NCBI GenBank assembly: GCA_038748775.1
Contig: JBCDIT010000011.1
Location: 103,946-167,945, forward strand
DNA length: 64,000 bases
Source of the DNA: DAIQNV01 sp038748775
Lineage (GTDB): Bacteria > Planctomycetota > Phycisphaerae > Phycisphaerales > UBA1924
Direction of reading: 5' to 3'
The notes beneath the pieces were generated by a model, which worked only from the letters and a program-made list of their open reading frames with translations, had not been told where the DNA came from and ran no database searches. This document shows positions 41,727-50,512 of the stretch, in pieces. How positions within the stretch are numbered: position 1 is the first letter of the stretch; the number at the start of each line of letters is the position of its first letter. The translations under genes and the position numbers were made by a program.

Positions 41727-42623
41727 CTACAGCACGGCCCGGAGCGACGCGGCGAGCGTGCGTGATTCCCGACCGACGGCGTCGATCCAACGGCGCTCGG
41801 CCAGCGGCCCGGTGTCGTCCTGACCTTCGAACGACGGGTAGGTCACGCTCCGGCTCGCGGTCGCGAGCACCCCGCAGTCGGCCGGACCGGTGGTGCTCGA
41901 TCGGAACAGTGGTCTGAGATCCTCAGCGGTGGCGCCCTGGGCGCCCAGCCCCGGGGTGAGGAACACTTGGTCGGGCATCGCGCCGCGGAGGGCCTCGGGC
42001 GTGGGGCGTTTGCCCGAGCCGGTCTGCGTCGCGCCGACGACGGCGCCGACGTCGCTCATTCCACGTTCGCCGACGTGGCCAGCACCCAGACCAGCAACGA
42101 TCCCAGCCACGGCCTCGGACACCGTCCGTCCGTCGGCGAGTTCTTGCGACTGGATCTGATCCGCGTCGGGGTTGCTCGTCCTGACCAAGCAGAACACCCC
42201 GAGGCCCTCGGACAAAAACGGCTCGATCCCGCTCGTCCCGAGGTACGCGTTGACGGTCACCGCGTCGGCGCCTAGTGAGGCGGCCGACGCCGCGTAGTGG
42301 GCGCTGCTCGCGCCGATATCGCCTCGTTTGGCATCCAGCACAACGATCAATCCAGCCTCGCGAGCCGCGAGAACCGTGCGTTCGAGGGCCTGCCAACCGG
42401 GCGTCCCCCACCGCTCGAAACACGCGGCCTGGGGTTTGATCGCCGCGGCAACGCCCTGGATCGCCTCGATGACGCCCCGGGCGAAGGACTCGCAGGCCGC
42501 GGCGGGCTCGCGCTGGTGGCGAACGGTCTCGGGGATCTTCTCGATGACAGGGTCGATCCCGACGCAGAGCGGCGCGTTGACGGTTTCGATCGCGGCGGCG
42601 AGCCGATCAGAGAACGCGTTCAC
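41727..42623 (-). CDS. pyrF: Orotidine-5'-phosphate decarboxylase (type 2)
   Basis: 298 residues from GTG 42623, whose bases overlap the stop of the hydrolase gene (GTGA). Makes UMP from OMP. LCVGIDPVIEKIP at the N-terminus and the catalytic VVLDAKRGDIGASS motif identify it; AVTVNAYLGTSGIEPFL and VFLTPGLGAQGAT follow as in the longer type 2 enzymes. No other pyr gene nearby. Confidence 0.95.
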   Translation of the reverse strand: MNAFSDRLAAAIETVNAPLCVGIDPVIEKIPETVRHQREPAAACESFARGVIEAIQGVAAAIKPQAACFERWGTPGWQALERTVLAAREAGLIVVLDAKRGDIGASSAHYAASAASLGADAVTVNAYLGTSGIEPFLSEGLGVFCLVRTSNPDADQIQSQELADGRTVSEAVAGIVAGLGAGHVGERGMSDVGAVVGATQTGSGKRPTPEALRGAMPDQVFLTPGLGAQGATAEDLRPLFRSSTTGPADCGVLATASRSVTYPSFEGQDDTGPLAERRWIDAVGRESRTLAASLRAVL

Positions 42624-43582
42624 GGTGCGGCGACCTCGGTGATGAAGTTCACGATCCGGCGCCTTGCTCGGTTCGGCGCGTTGTCGAGCGGCCAATGCCC
42701 GGCGTCGGCGATGAAATCGACCTCAACCGGCCCTGTCGCGTCGCGGACGAGGGGGCGCCAGAGCTTGAGCACGCCGGCCTCGTCACTCGGGCCTCCTCCG
42801 GCGACGGCGCCGACGATAATGAGCACCGGGGTCTTTGGAGCCGCCTCGAGCGACGGACGCGCGTCAGACGCGAGCAGTTCGAGGTAGGCGTGCTTGAGCA
42901 TCCCGGGCGAGCGTTTGCGGACCTCGGCGCTCAGCGCCCGGCCACGCCTCGCGTCATTCAGGCCTTCGGCAACCGCCGTCGCGTAGCTGCGGAGCCACGT
43001 GTTGTCGGAGGCCCGCTTGATCGAATCGGCGTGGACGCGCCAAACCTGGCGTGCGCGGCGTTCGGGCGCCGCCCCCACGGGCAACCCCGGTGCTTCGTAC
43101 ACCGGGCGACCATCGAGCGAGATCACCCCTCGGACGCGGGGGGCGTCGGCGAGGCGCATCGCGAGGTGCCCGCCGAGTGAATGGCCGATGACGATGACTG
43201 GCCCGTCGGGCTGCTCTGAGATCAGGGCCCGAAGTTCCTCCTCGGCGCTGTCGAGCCAAGGCGTGGCGTCTTCGGGTGAGCCGACCGGGACCACCCCGGC
43301 GCCGCCTCCGGGCAGTTCGAACCCGGCGAGCGTGACGGCGACGAACCGGAACTCGCCCTTCTCGGCCGCCATGAGCGGCTTGAAGACGGTCCACGAGAAG
43401 CCGAGCCCGGGGATGAGCACCACCGTCGGGCCCCGCTCGCCCTCGCGGTGCACCTCGGCCAGGCCGGTGGGCACCGGGGCCGCTTCGCCCTCGACCGGAG
43501 CGACGACAAGAAGACCGAGCACGAGGCCGAACAGTGTCGGCCAGAGGGGACTAGCGTGTGCCCGTCTTCGCTTCGCGAACAT
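42620..43582 (-). CDS. Secreted alpha/beta hydrolase
   Basis: 320 residues. A signal peptide (AKRRRAHASPLWPTLFGLVLGLLVVAPVEG) precedes PTVVLIPGLGFSWTVFKPLM (oxyanion region), VIVIGHSLGGHLAMRL (nucleophile Ser in GHSLGG) and DAGHWPLDN (catalytic His). Substrate unknown. I prefer ATG 43582 because TAGACT then ends 8 nt upstream; ATG 43585 is possible. Overlaps pyrF downstream by 4 nt. Confidence 0.8.
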   Translation of the reverse strand: MFAKRRRAHASPLWPTLFGLVLGLLVVAPVEGEAAPVPTGLAEVHREGERGPTVVLIPGLGFSWTVFKPLMAAEKGEFRFVAVTLAGFELPGGGAGVVPVGSPEDATPWLDSAEEELRALISEQPDGPVIVIGHSLGGHLAMRLADAPRVRGVISLDGRPVYEAPGLPVGAAPERRARQVWRVHADSIKRASDNTWLRSYATAVAEGLNDARRGRALSAEVRKRSPGMLKHAYLELLASDARPSLEAAPKTPVLIIVGAVAGGGPSDEAGVLKLWRPLVRDATGPVEVDFIADAGHWPLDNAPNRARRRIVNFITEVAAP

Positions 43583-43601
43583 CATGACGGAGTCTATCGC
43601 G

Positions 43602-43997
43602 ATGCCCCCTGCGTCTTCGAACACACCGAAGCACCTCGACCTCAAGAAGGACCGGGGTCTGACCATCCAATGGGCCGACGGCACCGGTTCGTACTACACG
43701 ATCGCGTATCTGCGCCGGATGTCGCCCTCGGCCGACCAGCGCGAGCTGCGCAAAGCGATGGGGTCGAACCCGTTGACCGTTCTTCCGGCTTCGCCCTCGG
43801 GCGATGCGATCACGGCGGAGGACGCCGAACTCGTCGGCAACTACGCGATCCGGATCCGGTTCTCGGATGGCCACTCGACCGGGATCTACACCTGGGACTA
43901 CCTTCGCGAGATCGATCCGGCGCAGGGCGAACGCCCGGCGCCCGGCGACGACGGGTCGCCCCACTCCGACCCGCTCGCGCTCGGACCCGATCGATGA
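43602..43997 (+). CDS. DUF971-family protein
   Basis: 131 residues, beginning PKHLDLKKDRGLTIQWADGTGSYYTIAYLRR and containing RIRFSDGHSTGIYTWDYLRE, the DUF971 (gamma-butyrobetaine hydroxylase N-terminal-like) pattern; such domains often accompany iron-sulfur proteins. ATG 43584 is an alternative start but overlaps the divergent hydrolase start; 43602 has cggag 8 nt upstream. recG overlaps its stop (ATGA). Confidence 0.8.
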   Translation: MPPASSNTPKHLDLKKDRGLTIQWADGTGSYYTIAYLRRMSPSADQRELRKAMGSNPLTVLPASPSGDAITAEDAELVGNYAIRIRFSDGHSTGIYTWDYLREIDPAQGERPAPGDDGSPHSDPLALGPDR

Positions 43998-46141
43998 CCG
44001 AGCACGCGACGGCGATCCGGGCCGACGCCATCGAGTTGACGACGCCCCTGGGCCGCGTGTCGGGAGTGGCGCCGCCGATCGCGTTGGGTCTCTCGGCCCT
44101 GGGCCTGACGAACGTGGGCAAGCTGGTCGTCCACCTGCCGATGCGCTACGAGAAAGAAGAAGCAGAGGCGACGATCGAACAGCTTCAGGTCGGGAGCGTG
44201 GTGAACACCACCGGCGAGGTGACGTCGTGCCGCGTGTCGGGCTTCGGGAAGCGGCGCCGATTCGAAGCGGTGCTCGCCGACGACACCGGCCGTCTCGAGC
44301 TTGTGTGGTTCAATATGCCCTACCTTGCCAAACGCATCGGGGCGGGCACAAGGCTCAAGGTGCAGGGCACGCTCACGCTGCGCGACCGCAAGCTGCAGAT
44401 CGCCAACGCCCGCTGGTGGATCGTGGGTCATGACGACGCGCCGAGCGCCGACGAGGCTCGCCTCCGCCCGGTCTACCCCGCCTCCGAACGCGTGAAATCG
44501 CGCGAGATCGAACGGATCGTCGGCGTGGTGCTCCCGAGAGCGTTGACCTTCATCAATGATCATCTCTCCGACGAGTATCGGCGCGAGCGTGAGATGCCCT
44601 CGCTCGCGGACGCGTACCGGATGGTGCACTCGCCCAAGGACGAAGGCGAGATCGCCGAGGGGCGGCGCCGGCTCGCGTATGACGAGTTCTTGCTCTTGCA
44701 ACTGGGCGTGCAGCTCCGCAGGGCGCACCTCCGCCGCGAACTCACGGCGCCCGCGTTGCGGCACGACGAGGCGATCGATGCCCGCATCCGCGAGCGGTTC
44801 GCGTTCACGCTTACAAGGTCGCAAGACCGCGTGGTGCGCGACATCGCCAAGGACCTCTCGGGAACGGTCCCAACCAACCGGCTGATCCAGGGCGACGTGG
44901 GCGCCGGCAAGACGGTCGTGGCCCTGTACGCGCTGCTCATGGCTGTCGCGTCGGGTCACCAGGGGGCGTTGATGGCCCCGACCGAGCTGCTCGCTGAGCA
45001 GCACTTCGCCGGGATCTCGCGCACGCTCGAGGGATCGGGCGTGAAGGTGGCTCTGCTGACGGGCAGCCTGTCGAAGGACGACCGGGCTTCTCTGCTTCGA
45101 CGGGTCGGCGCCGGCGAGATCGACATCGTGATCGGGACGCACGCGCTCATCACCGGCGCCGTCGAGTTTGCGTCGCTGGGCGTCGTCGTGATCGACGAGC
45201 AGCACCGTTTCGGGGTTCACCAGCGGGCGACGCTGAGGACGAAGGGCACGAGCGCGACCATCGGCGCCGCGGAGGTGAGCGCCGTGACGCCCCACGTGCT
45301 CGTGATGACCGCGACACCTATTCCACGCACCCTTGCGATGACGGTCTTCGGAGACCTCGACGTCTCGACCATCGACGCGCTGCCCCCGGGCCGGACGCCG
45401 ATCGAAACGGTCGTGTTCTCGAACGATGAACTCGCCGACGCCGATGGTGTCTTGGTCGACCGCCTTCGCAAGGGTGAGCGGGGCTTCGTTGTTGTGCCCA
45501 CGATCGAGGGCGAGGAGGCCGGCGGGGGCGACGAACTCGCCGGCGTGCGCGAGGAGGTCGGCAGGCTTGAGCGAGGCCCGTTGGCCGAGTTCCGCGTCGC
45601 CGGCCTACACGGCCGGCTGAAACGCGACCAGCGCGACACCATCATGGAACGGTTCCGCTTGGGCATGATCGACTGTCTCGTCGCGACCACCGTCATCGAG
45701 GTTGGCGTTGACGTCCCAGAAGCAACGGTGATGGTCGTCCACAACGCCGAGCGATTCGGGCTCGCCCAGCTTCACCAGTTGCGCGGCCGCGTGGGACGAG
45801 GCGACAAAGCCTCGATCTGTGCCCTTGTCGGGAGCCCTTCGACCGAGGACGGGAAAAAGCGGCTCGAGGCGATGGCGTCGACGACATCGGGCTTCACCCT
45901 CGCTGAGAAGGACCTCGAGATCCGGGGCATGGGCGAACTGTTCGGCGAGAAGCAATCGGGCCTGCCTCCGTTCACCGTCGCGGACCTGAGCCGCGACTGG
46001 GAGTTGCTCCGGATGGCCCGAGACGATGCGGAGGCGTGGCTCGACACGAGCCCCAAGCTCGCGACCGACGAGGACACACTGGCCAAGCGACGCGTGCTCA
46101 AGCGGTACGGGGCCGCCCTTGGCATCGGCGACGTCGGCTGA
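43994..46141 (+). CDS. recG: ATP-dependent DNA helicase RecG
   Basis: 715 residues. An N-terminal wedge/OB domain (GEVTSCRVSGFGKRRRFEAVLADDTGRLELVWFN) is followed by helicase motifs: LTRSQDRVVRDI, RLIQGDVGAGKTVVALYAL (Walker A), VVVIDEQHRFGV (DEQH), HVLVMTATPIPRTLAMT, RGFVVVPTIE, VATTVIEVGVDVPEATVMVV and HQLRGRVGRG. Remodels stalled replication forks and Holliday junctions. ATG 43994 overlaps the DUF971 stop; the longer frame beginning at 43448 is antisense of the hydrolase. Confidence 0.97.
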   Translation: MTEHATAIRADAIELTTPLGRVSGVAPPIALGLSALGLTNVGKLVVHLPMRYEKEEAEATIEQLQVGSVVNTTGEVTSCRVSGFGKRRRFEAVLADDTGRLELVWFNMPYLAKRIGAGTRLKVQGTLTLRDRKLQIANARWWIVGHDDAPSADEARLRPVYPASERVKSREIERIVGVVLPRALTFINDHLSDEYRREREMPSLADAYRMVHSPKDEGEIAEGRRRLAYDEFLLLQLGVQLRRAHLRRELTAPALRHDEAIDARIRERFAFTLTRSQDRVVRDIAKDLSGTVPTNRLIQGDVGAGKTVVALYALLMAVASGHQGALMAPTELLAEQHFAGISRTLEGSGVKVALLTGSLSKDDRASLLRRVGAGEIDIVIGTHALITGAVEFASLGVVVIDEQHRFGVHQRATLRTKGTSATIGAAEVSAVTPHVLVMTATPIPRTLAMTVFGDLDVSTIDALPPGRTPIETVVFSNDELADADGVLVDRLRKGERGFVVVPTIEGEEAGGGDELAGVREEVGRLERGPLAEFRVAGLHGRLKRDQRDTIMERFRLGMIDCLVATTVIEVGVDVPEATVMVVHNAERFGLAQLHQLRGRVGRGDKASICALVGSPSTEDGKKRLEAMASTTSGFTLAEKDLEIRGMGELFGEKQSGLPPFTVADLSRDWELLRMARDDAEAWLDTSPKLATDEDTLAKRRVLKRYGAALGIGDVG

Positions 46142-46278
46142 CAGGGCCTCGCCGGCGCTCAGATCGCGTCGTTTTTGAGATCGCCTGCAATAGCGCAGAC
46201 GCGGCACCGTTCTCGGAGCGTGGCCTCCGAGTTCGGCCCGAACACACACGAGCTCGCTCATCTCAAGAGAGGACTGTC

Positions 46279-47313
46279 ATGCCAACCAGCCGCTATCGAT
46301 CCGTCTCCACCCGGGCACTCCATGCGATGGTGCTCATCGGAGTCTGCGGGACCTTGGCCCACGCGCACCCGAGTTCCGAACATGCCCGGCAAACCGAGCT
46401 GGCTGGGCCCGCTGAGCAGGGCCCCGAACAGCAGGGTCGGCGCGGCCGATCGATGGAAGTCGTCGATCTCCCCGAGCCGCTTGTTTCAATCACGATCGAG
46501 GGCGAGCACCGCGTCATCACGGCCAACGGGCTCCCCGAGCACAACACCGGCGCGTTCCCCAACGCGCACAATCCCAACGCGATGCGGAGCATGACGCATC
46601 ATTATCGGATCCCGCTCAATCCCAAGATCGCGAGCGAACGAACCAAGGCCGGACCCGAGTTCGGGATCGCGCTGAACGGAGTGGTGTTCGACGCAGGGAC
46701 CGGTGAGTTCTGGACCCAGAGCGGGCGGCGAGGACGCTCGTCATGGAACTACGACCCTGCCGCCGAGAGCAACCAGTCTCGATTTGGGCTCGACGATAAC
46801 AGCGCTCACGTTCAACCGACCGGGAAGTACCACTACCACGGCACGCCGACCGGCCTGATCGATCGCCTAACCGATGCCAACGCGCCCGAGCGGATGACAT
46901 TGATCGGCTGGGCGTTCGATGGGTTCCCCATCTACGCCGCGTTCGGCTACGCCGACCCGAGTGATGCTGGCTCCGAGTTGGTCGAACTCTCATCGAGCTA
47001 CAGGCTCAAGTCGGGCCCGCGCCCCGAAGCACCCAGGGGCCCCGGAGGCGACCACGACGGGACGTTTGCTGCCGACTTTGAATTCGTCGAGGGGTCTGGC
47101 GACCTCGATGAATCCAACGGACGCGTCGGAGTCACCCCCGAGTTTCCCGATGGGACGTACTACTACGTGATCACCGACGAATTCCCGTCCGTTCCTCGCT
47201 TCTGGGTCGGAACGCCCGATACCTCGATCCGCGCGAGCTCTGCTCAGCGTCCCGATCAGTCTCAACGCCAGCGTCGTCCGATGCGTCGGTTCGACGACTC
47301 GAGGAAACCCTGA
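46279..47313 (+). CDS. Secreted YHYH-domain protein
   Basis: 344 residues from ATG 46279 (gagga Shine-Dalgarno). A signal peptide (RALHAMVLIGVCGTLAHA) is followed by a domain with PTGKYHYHGTPTGL (the YHYH motif), TLIGWAFDGFPIYAAFGY and PDGTYYYVITDEFPSVPRFWVG, as in the YHYH family. Likely extracytoplasmic; metal binding is plausible from the histidines. A basic, Gln/Arg-rich tail follows. Confidence 0.85.
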   Translation: MPTSRYRSVSTRALHAMVLIGVCGTLAHAHPSSEHARQTELAGPAEQGPEQQGRRGRSMEVVDLPEPLVSITIEGEHRVITANGLPEHNTGAFPNAHNPNAMRSMTHHYRIPLNPKIASERTKAGPEFGIALNGVVFDAGTGEFWTQSGRRGRSSWNYDPAAESNQSRFGLDDNSAHVQPTGKYHYHGTPTGLIDRLTDANAPERMTLIGWAFDGFPIYAAFGYADPSDAGSELVELSSSYRLKSGPRPEAPRGPGGDHDGTFAADFEFVEGSGDLDESNGRVGVTPEFPDGTYYYVITDEFPSVPRFWVGTPDTSIRASSAQRPDQSQRQRRPMRRFDDSRKP

Positions 47314-47397
47314 ACTTCGAGCCGCTCTGAACGTCCTGAGACAGTCACCGGGCCGGCCGTTCGCGCGGCTGCTCCCGGTTTCCGTACGCTGTCCGCC

Positions 47398-48009
47398 ATG
47401 CACATCGCCCGCGAGTACGACACAGCGGCCCAGGCCAACGCCGCGGCGAAGCACCTGCTTGAGCATGGGATCGTCGCCGGCGTCGTCTACACGTCGCTCC
47501 GCAGGCGCGAGCTCGAGCCGGGGTTGCTTGGGGTGCAGCGTCCGACGCTAGGTGCGTTCCGAGTGCTGCTCGCGAATTCCAAAGATACCGACGACGCGAC
47601 GCTGCTCCTCGACGCCTTCGACGAGGACCCGATCGAACTCGATGACGACTGGGAAGATCAAGCGGAGGCGGATGTCACTCTGCTCGCGCCCGAGCACGCG
47701 CCGAGCTGTCCCGAATGCGGACTCGTCCTCCCCCTTGAGCCCGGGCTGACATCGTGCCCTGCGTGCGGCGCGACCGTTAATCTCGCGATGCTCGTCGCCG
47801 AGCAGCACGGGCCCGAAGTCCTCGCCTCGACGCTCTCTGAGAACGACTCGACGGAATGGCTCGACCCCGACCTGCTCGTCGCCGCCGATCTGCCCTGCCC
47901 TCGCTGCAAACACCCCCTCGGGGGGCTCGCGGAACTGGGCACCTGTCCATCGTGCGGGACGCCCTACGACAAAGCGGCGCTGGTCCGGAGGCTCTTCGCC
48001 GAGAGTTGA
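47398..48009 (+). CDS. DUF2007-like protein with two zinc ribbons
   Basis: 203 residues. The N-terminus (REYDTAAQANAAAKHLLEHGIVAGVVYTS) resembles DUF2007 putative signal-transducing domains; a first ribbon CPECGLVLPLEPGLTSCPACG and a second CPRCKHPLGGLAELGTCPSCG follow, each with four cysteines. TACGCT ends 7 nt before ATG 47398 with no Shine-Dalgarno, consistent with a leaderless mRNA. Confidence 0.75.
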   Translation: MHIAREYDTAAQANAAAKHLLEHGIVAGVVYTSLRRRELEPGLLGVQRPTLGAFRVLLANSKDTDDATLLLDAFDEDPIELDDDWEDQAEADVTLLAPEHAPSCPECGLVLPLEPGLTSCPACGATVNLAMLVAEQHGPEVLASTLSENDSTEWLDPDLLVAADLPCPRCKHPLGGLAELGTCPSCGTPYDKAALVRRLFAES

Positions 48010-48162
48010 GTGTTCGCGCGTTGACCCATCAGGACATTCCGATGCACCGGCCCGGACCAACCCCGGGATATCCATCTGAGGTTCGTCGATCGGACGTCAG
48101 AGCAGACCCTGAAACGTCGACAATTGCTTGGAGTTCAGCGGGCGCCAAGTACACTCTGATCT

Positions 48163-50394
48163 GTGCAATACACCACGCATCACCGTTCTTCGGATCGTTT
48201 CCAGCCACGAGCGCTCACGCTCGTATCGGCGTTGTTCGTTTCGATCGGCGGCATGATCGTCGAGCGAGCCACGGCGCAGGAGAGTTCGCTCGTCTACCCG
48301 GGCCCGTCGGGCAAACTGCTCTACCAGACCCAAGCCAACGGCGATCGGATCATGGACTTCAGCGCCGTCGGCTATCGACGGGGCGAAGAACCAATCCCGT
48401 TCGTTCCGGCGGTGCAGACCGTCTCGCCCGGGCCCGGTGACGACACGCTCACGATCCAGGGCGCCATCGTCGCCGCGTCGCTCAACCCCATCGGGCCGAG
48501 CGGCTTCCGCGGGGCCGTGCAGCTCGAAGCGGGTGAGTACCAGATCGGTGGCCAGCTCAACATCATCTCTTCGGGCATCGTGCTCCGCGGCGCCGGCGAC
48601 GACGCGTTCGGTGGCACCACGCTCCTCGCGACGGGCACGACGCAGCGCTCCGTCATCGTGGCCGACAATTCGACGGGCTCGGGGAACGGATCCGGCGTTG
48701 GGACGACCGTGAATGTCATCGACAAGTACGTCCCCGTCGGCGCGATGAGCTTCCGCGTCGACAACCCGACGGTCCTTTCGGTTGGCGATCGCGTGATCAT
48801 CACGCGGCCGGGCACCGACGCGTGGATCAGTGCGCTGGGCATGGACATGATCCCGCCTCGCGCCGACGGGGGCACCGTCAACCAGTGGACGCCGGGCAGC
48901 TACAACCTCGACTTCGAGCGGTTCATCACGCGGGTCGAGGGCGACCGCGTGTTCTTCGACGCGCCGCTGTCCCACGCGCTCGACGAGAATTTCGGGGGCG
49001 GGACGATCCGAGCGTTTTCGTTCAGTAACCGACTCACCAACGTCGGCATCGAGAGCCTCCGAGGCGTCTCCGAGTATGACCTGAGCAACCCGAACGACGA
49101 AGCCCATGCTTGGACTTTCATCGAATTCCGTCGCGTTGAGAACGGCTGGATCCGTGACGTGACGGCTCAGCACTTCGGGTTCTCGACGGCGCTGCTCGGC
49201 GACTTCACCAGGGCGGTCACCGTCGAGGACGCGACGTCGATCGACCCGATCTCGCTCGTGACCGGCGGCAGGCGGTACCCGTTCAACATCAGCCGGTCGG
49301 AACTGAACCTGATGCGCGACCTGTTCTCCGCGAACGGGCGGCACGATTTCGTGTTCAACTCAAGGTCTGAGGGGCCCAACGTCTTCTTGAACGGGGTCGC
49401 CACCAACGCCCTGAGCGATACCGGGCCTCACCAGCGGTACTCGAGCGGAGGCCTGTTCGACAACATCAGCGTGAGCGGCGACGAGATCAATGTCCGCAAC
49501 AGGGGCAACTTCGGGAGCGGGCACGGCTGGGCCGGCGCCAACATGGTGGTATGGAACTCGACCGCCGATGGATACATCGTCCAGAGCCCACCCCTGGCGC
49601 AGAACTGGCTTATCGGCTCACAGGGCACGATCATCAATGACACACGATTCGGGCAACAGCCGCCCGGGATCGTTGACAACCACGGCGCCCCGGTCGCGAC
49701 CTCGAGCCTTTATCTCAAGCAACTGGCCGACCGACTCTCAGTGCCCGACCAGGCGTTCTTCGAGTACGCCAAGGGCGACTACGACGACTACATGAACGAC
49801 GGACCCTCGAGCGTCGACGCGACGCCGACGACTCCGAGCTTCGACGCGGAATTCGGCGGCTACCTCTCGACCCGGCCCACGATGGGCTTCGACGACGCCA
49901 CCAACGACCAGTGGGTGCCGCTCGCATGGCAATTCGGTGTTGATCCTGGTCAGCGGGTTTACAGAGGCGTGCTCACAGTCGCGATGAAACGGACCGGCGG
50001 GCGTACAAGGAACGACTCGCTCTGGTACGAGCGGTTCGAGAACCGCTGGTTCTTCGACGTCGACCTCGGTCTCGTCGATGAGTTGAGCAACGACGAGAGC
50101 ACGGTCATCACGATCGAGTTCGCAGGTGTCGACGCCCTGTGGTTCGACGACGGAGAGTTCAACGTCCTGATCGGCGAAGACGTCGCGATCGACTGGGCGA
50201 GGCTCGACCTCGAGATGGGCACGCTGGTGCCCGGCGACATCAACGCCGACGGTCTCGTCGACGATTCCGACGTCGAGGCGTTCCTCGCGCTCGCGGTGAC
50301 GGCGGACCCAAGGTCAGACCTCACCGGGGACGGAAACGTCGACTTCTTCGACGTGCTCGAATACCTTGCCCGGTTCGACGCCGCGACGGACTGA
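48163..50394 (+). CDS. Secreted right-handed beta-helix protein with dockerin-like end
   Basis: 743 residues. A signal peptide region (ALTLVSALFVSIGGMIVERATA) precedes an N-terminal FSAVGYRRG...IQGAIVAAS segment and many parallel-beta-helix-like turns (SRSELNLMRDLFSANGRHDFVFN, DNISVSGDEINVRN), the layout of pectate-lyase-fold enzymes. The C-terminal GDINADGLVDDSDVEAFL and DLTGDGNVDFFDVLEYL are two calcium-binding dockerin-like repeats. Probably a polysaccharide lyase or binding protein. The start is GTG 48163; TACACT ends 7 nt upstream. Confidence 0.75.
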   Translation: MQYTTHHRSSDRFQPRALTLVSALFVSIGGMIVERATAQESSLVYPGPSGKLLYQTQANGDRIMDFSAVGYRRGEEPIPFVPAVQTVSPGPGDDTLTIQGAIVAASLNPIGPSGFRGAVQLEAGEYQIGGQLNIISSGIVLRGAGDDAFGGTTLLATGTTQRSVIVADNSTGSGNGSGVGTTVNVIDKYVPVGAMSFRVDNPTVLSVGDRVIITRPGTDAWISALGMDMIPPRADGGTVNQWTPGSYNLDFERFITRVEGDRVFFDAPLSHALDENFGGGTIRAFSFSNRLTNVGIESLRGVSEYDLSNPNDEAHAWTFIEFRRVENGWIRDVTAQHFGFSTALLGDFTRAVTVEDATSIDPISLVTGGRRYPFNISRSELNLMRDLFSANGRHDFVFNSRSEGPNVFLNGVATNALSDTGPHQRYSSGGLFDNISVSGDEINVRNRGNFGSGHGWAGANMVVWNSTADGYIVQSPPLAQNWLIGSQGTIINDTRFGQQPPGIVDNHGAPVATSSLYLKQLADRLSVPDQAFFEYAKGDYDDYMNDGPSSVDATPTTPSFDAEFGGYLSTRPTMGFDDATNDQWVPLAWQFGVDPGQRVYRGVLTVAMKRTGGRTRNDSLWYERFENRWFFDVDLGLVDELSNDESTVITIEFAGVDALWFDDGEFNVLIGEDVAIDWARLDLEMGTLVPGDINADGLVDDSDVEAFLALAVTADPRSDLTGDGNVDFFDVLEYLARFDAATD

Positions 50395-50512
50395 AACACG
50401 CCGGTGCATCCGGTCTGGTCCGATTATTCGGTTTGAACCCCCGAAGTCACACGCTCGACCAGCGCCCGAACTTGACCCCGCTCGACGCTCGCGCTAAGGC
50501 TTCGGGTTCCCC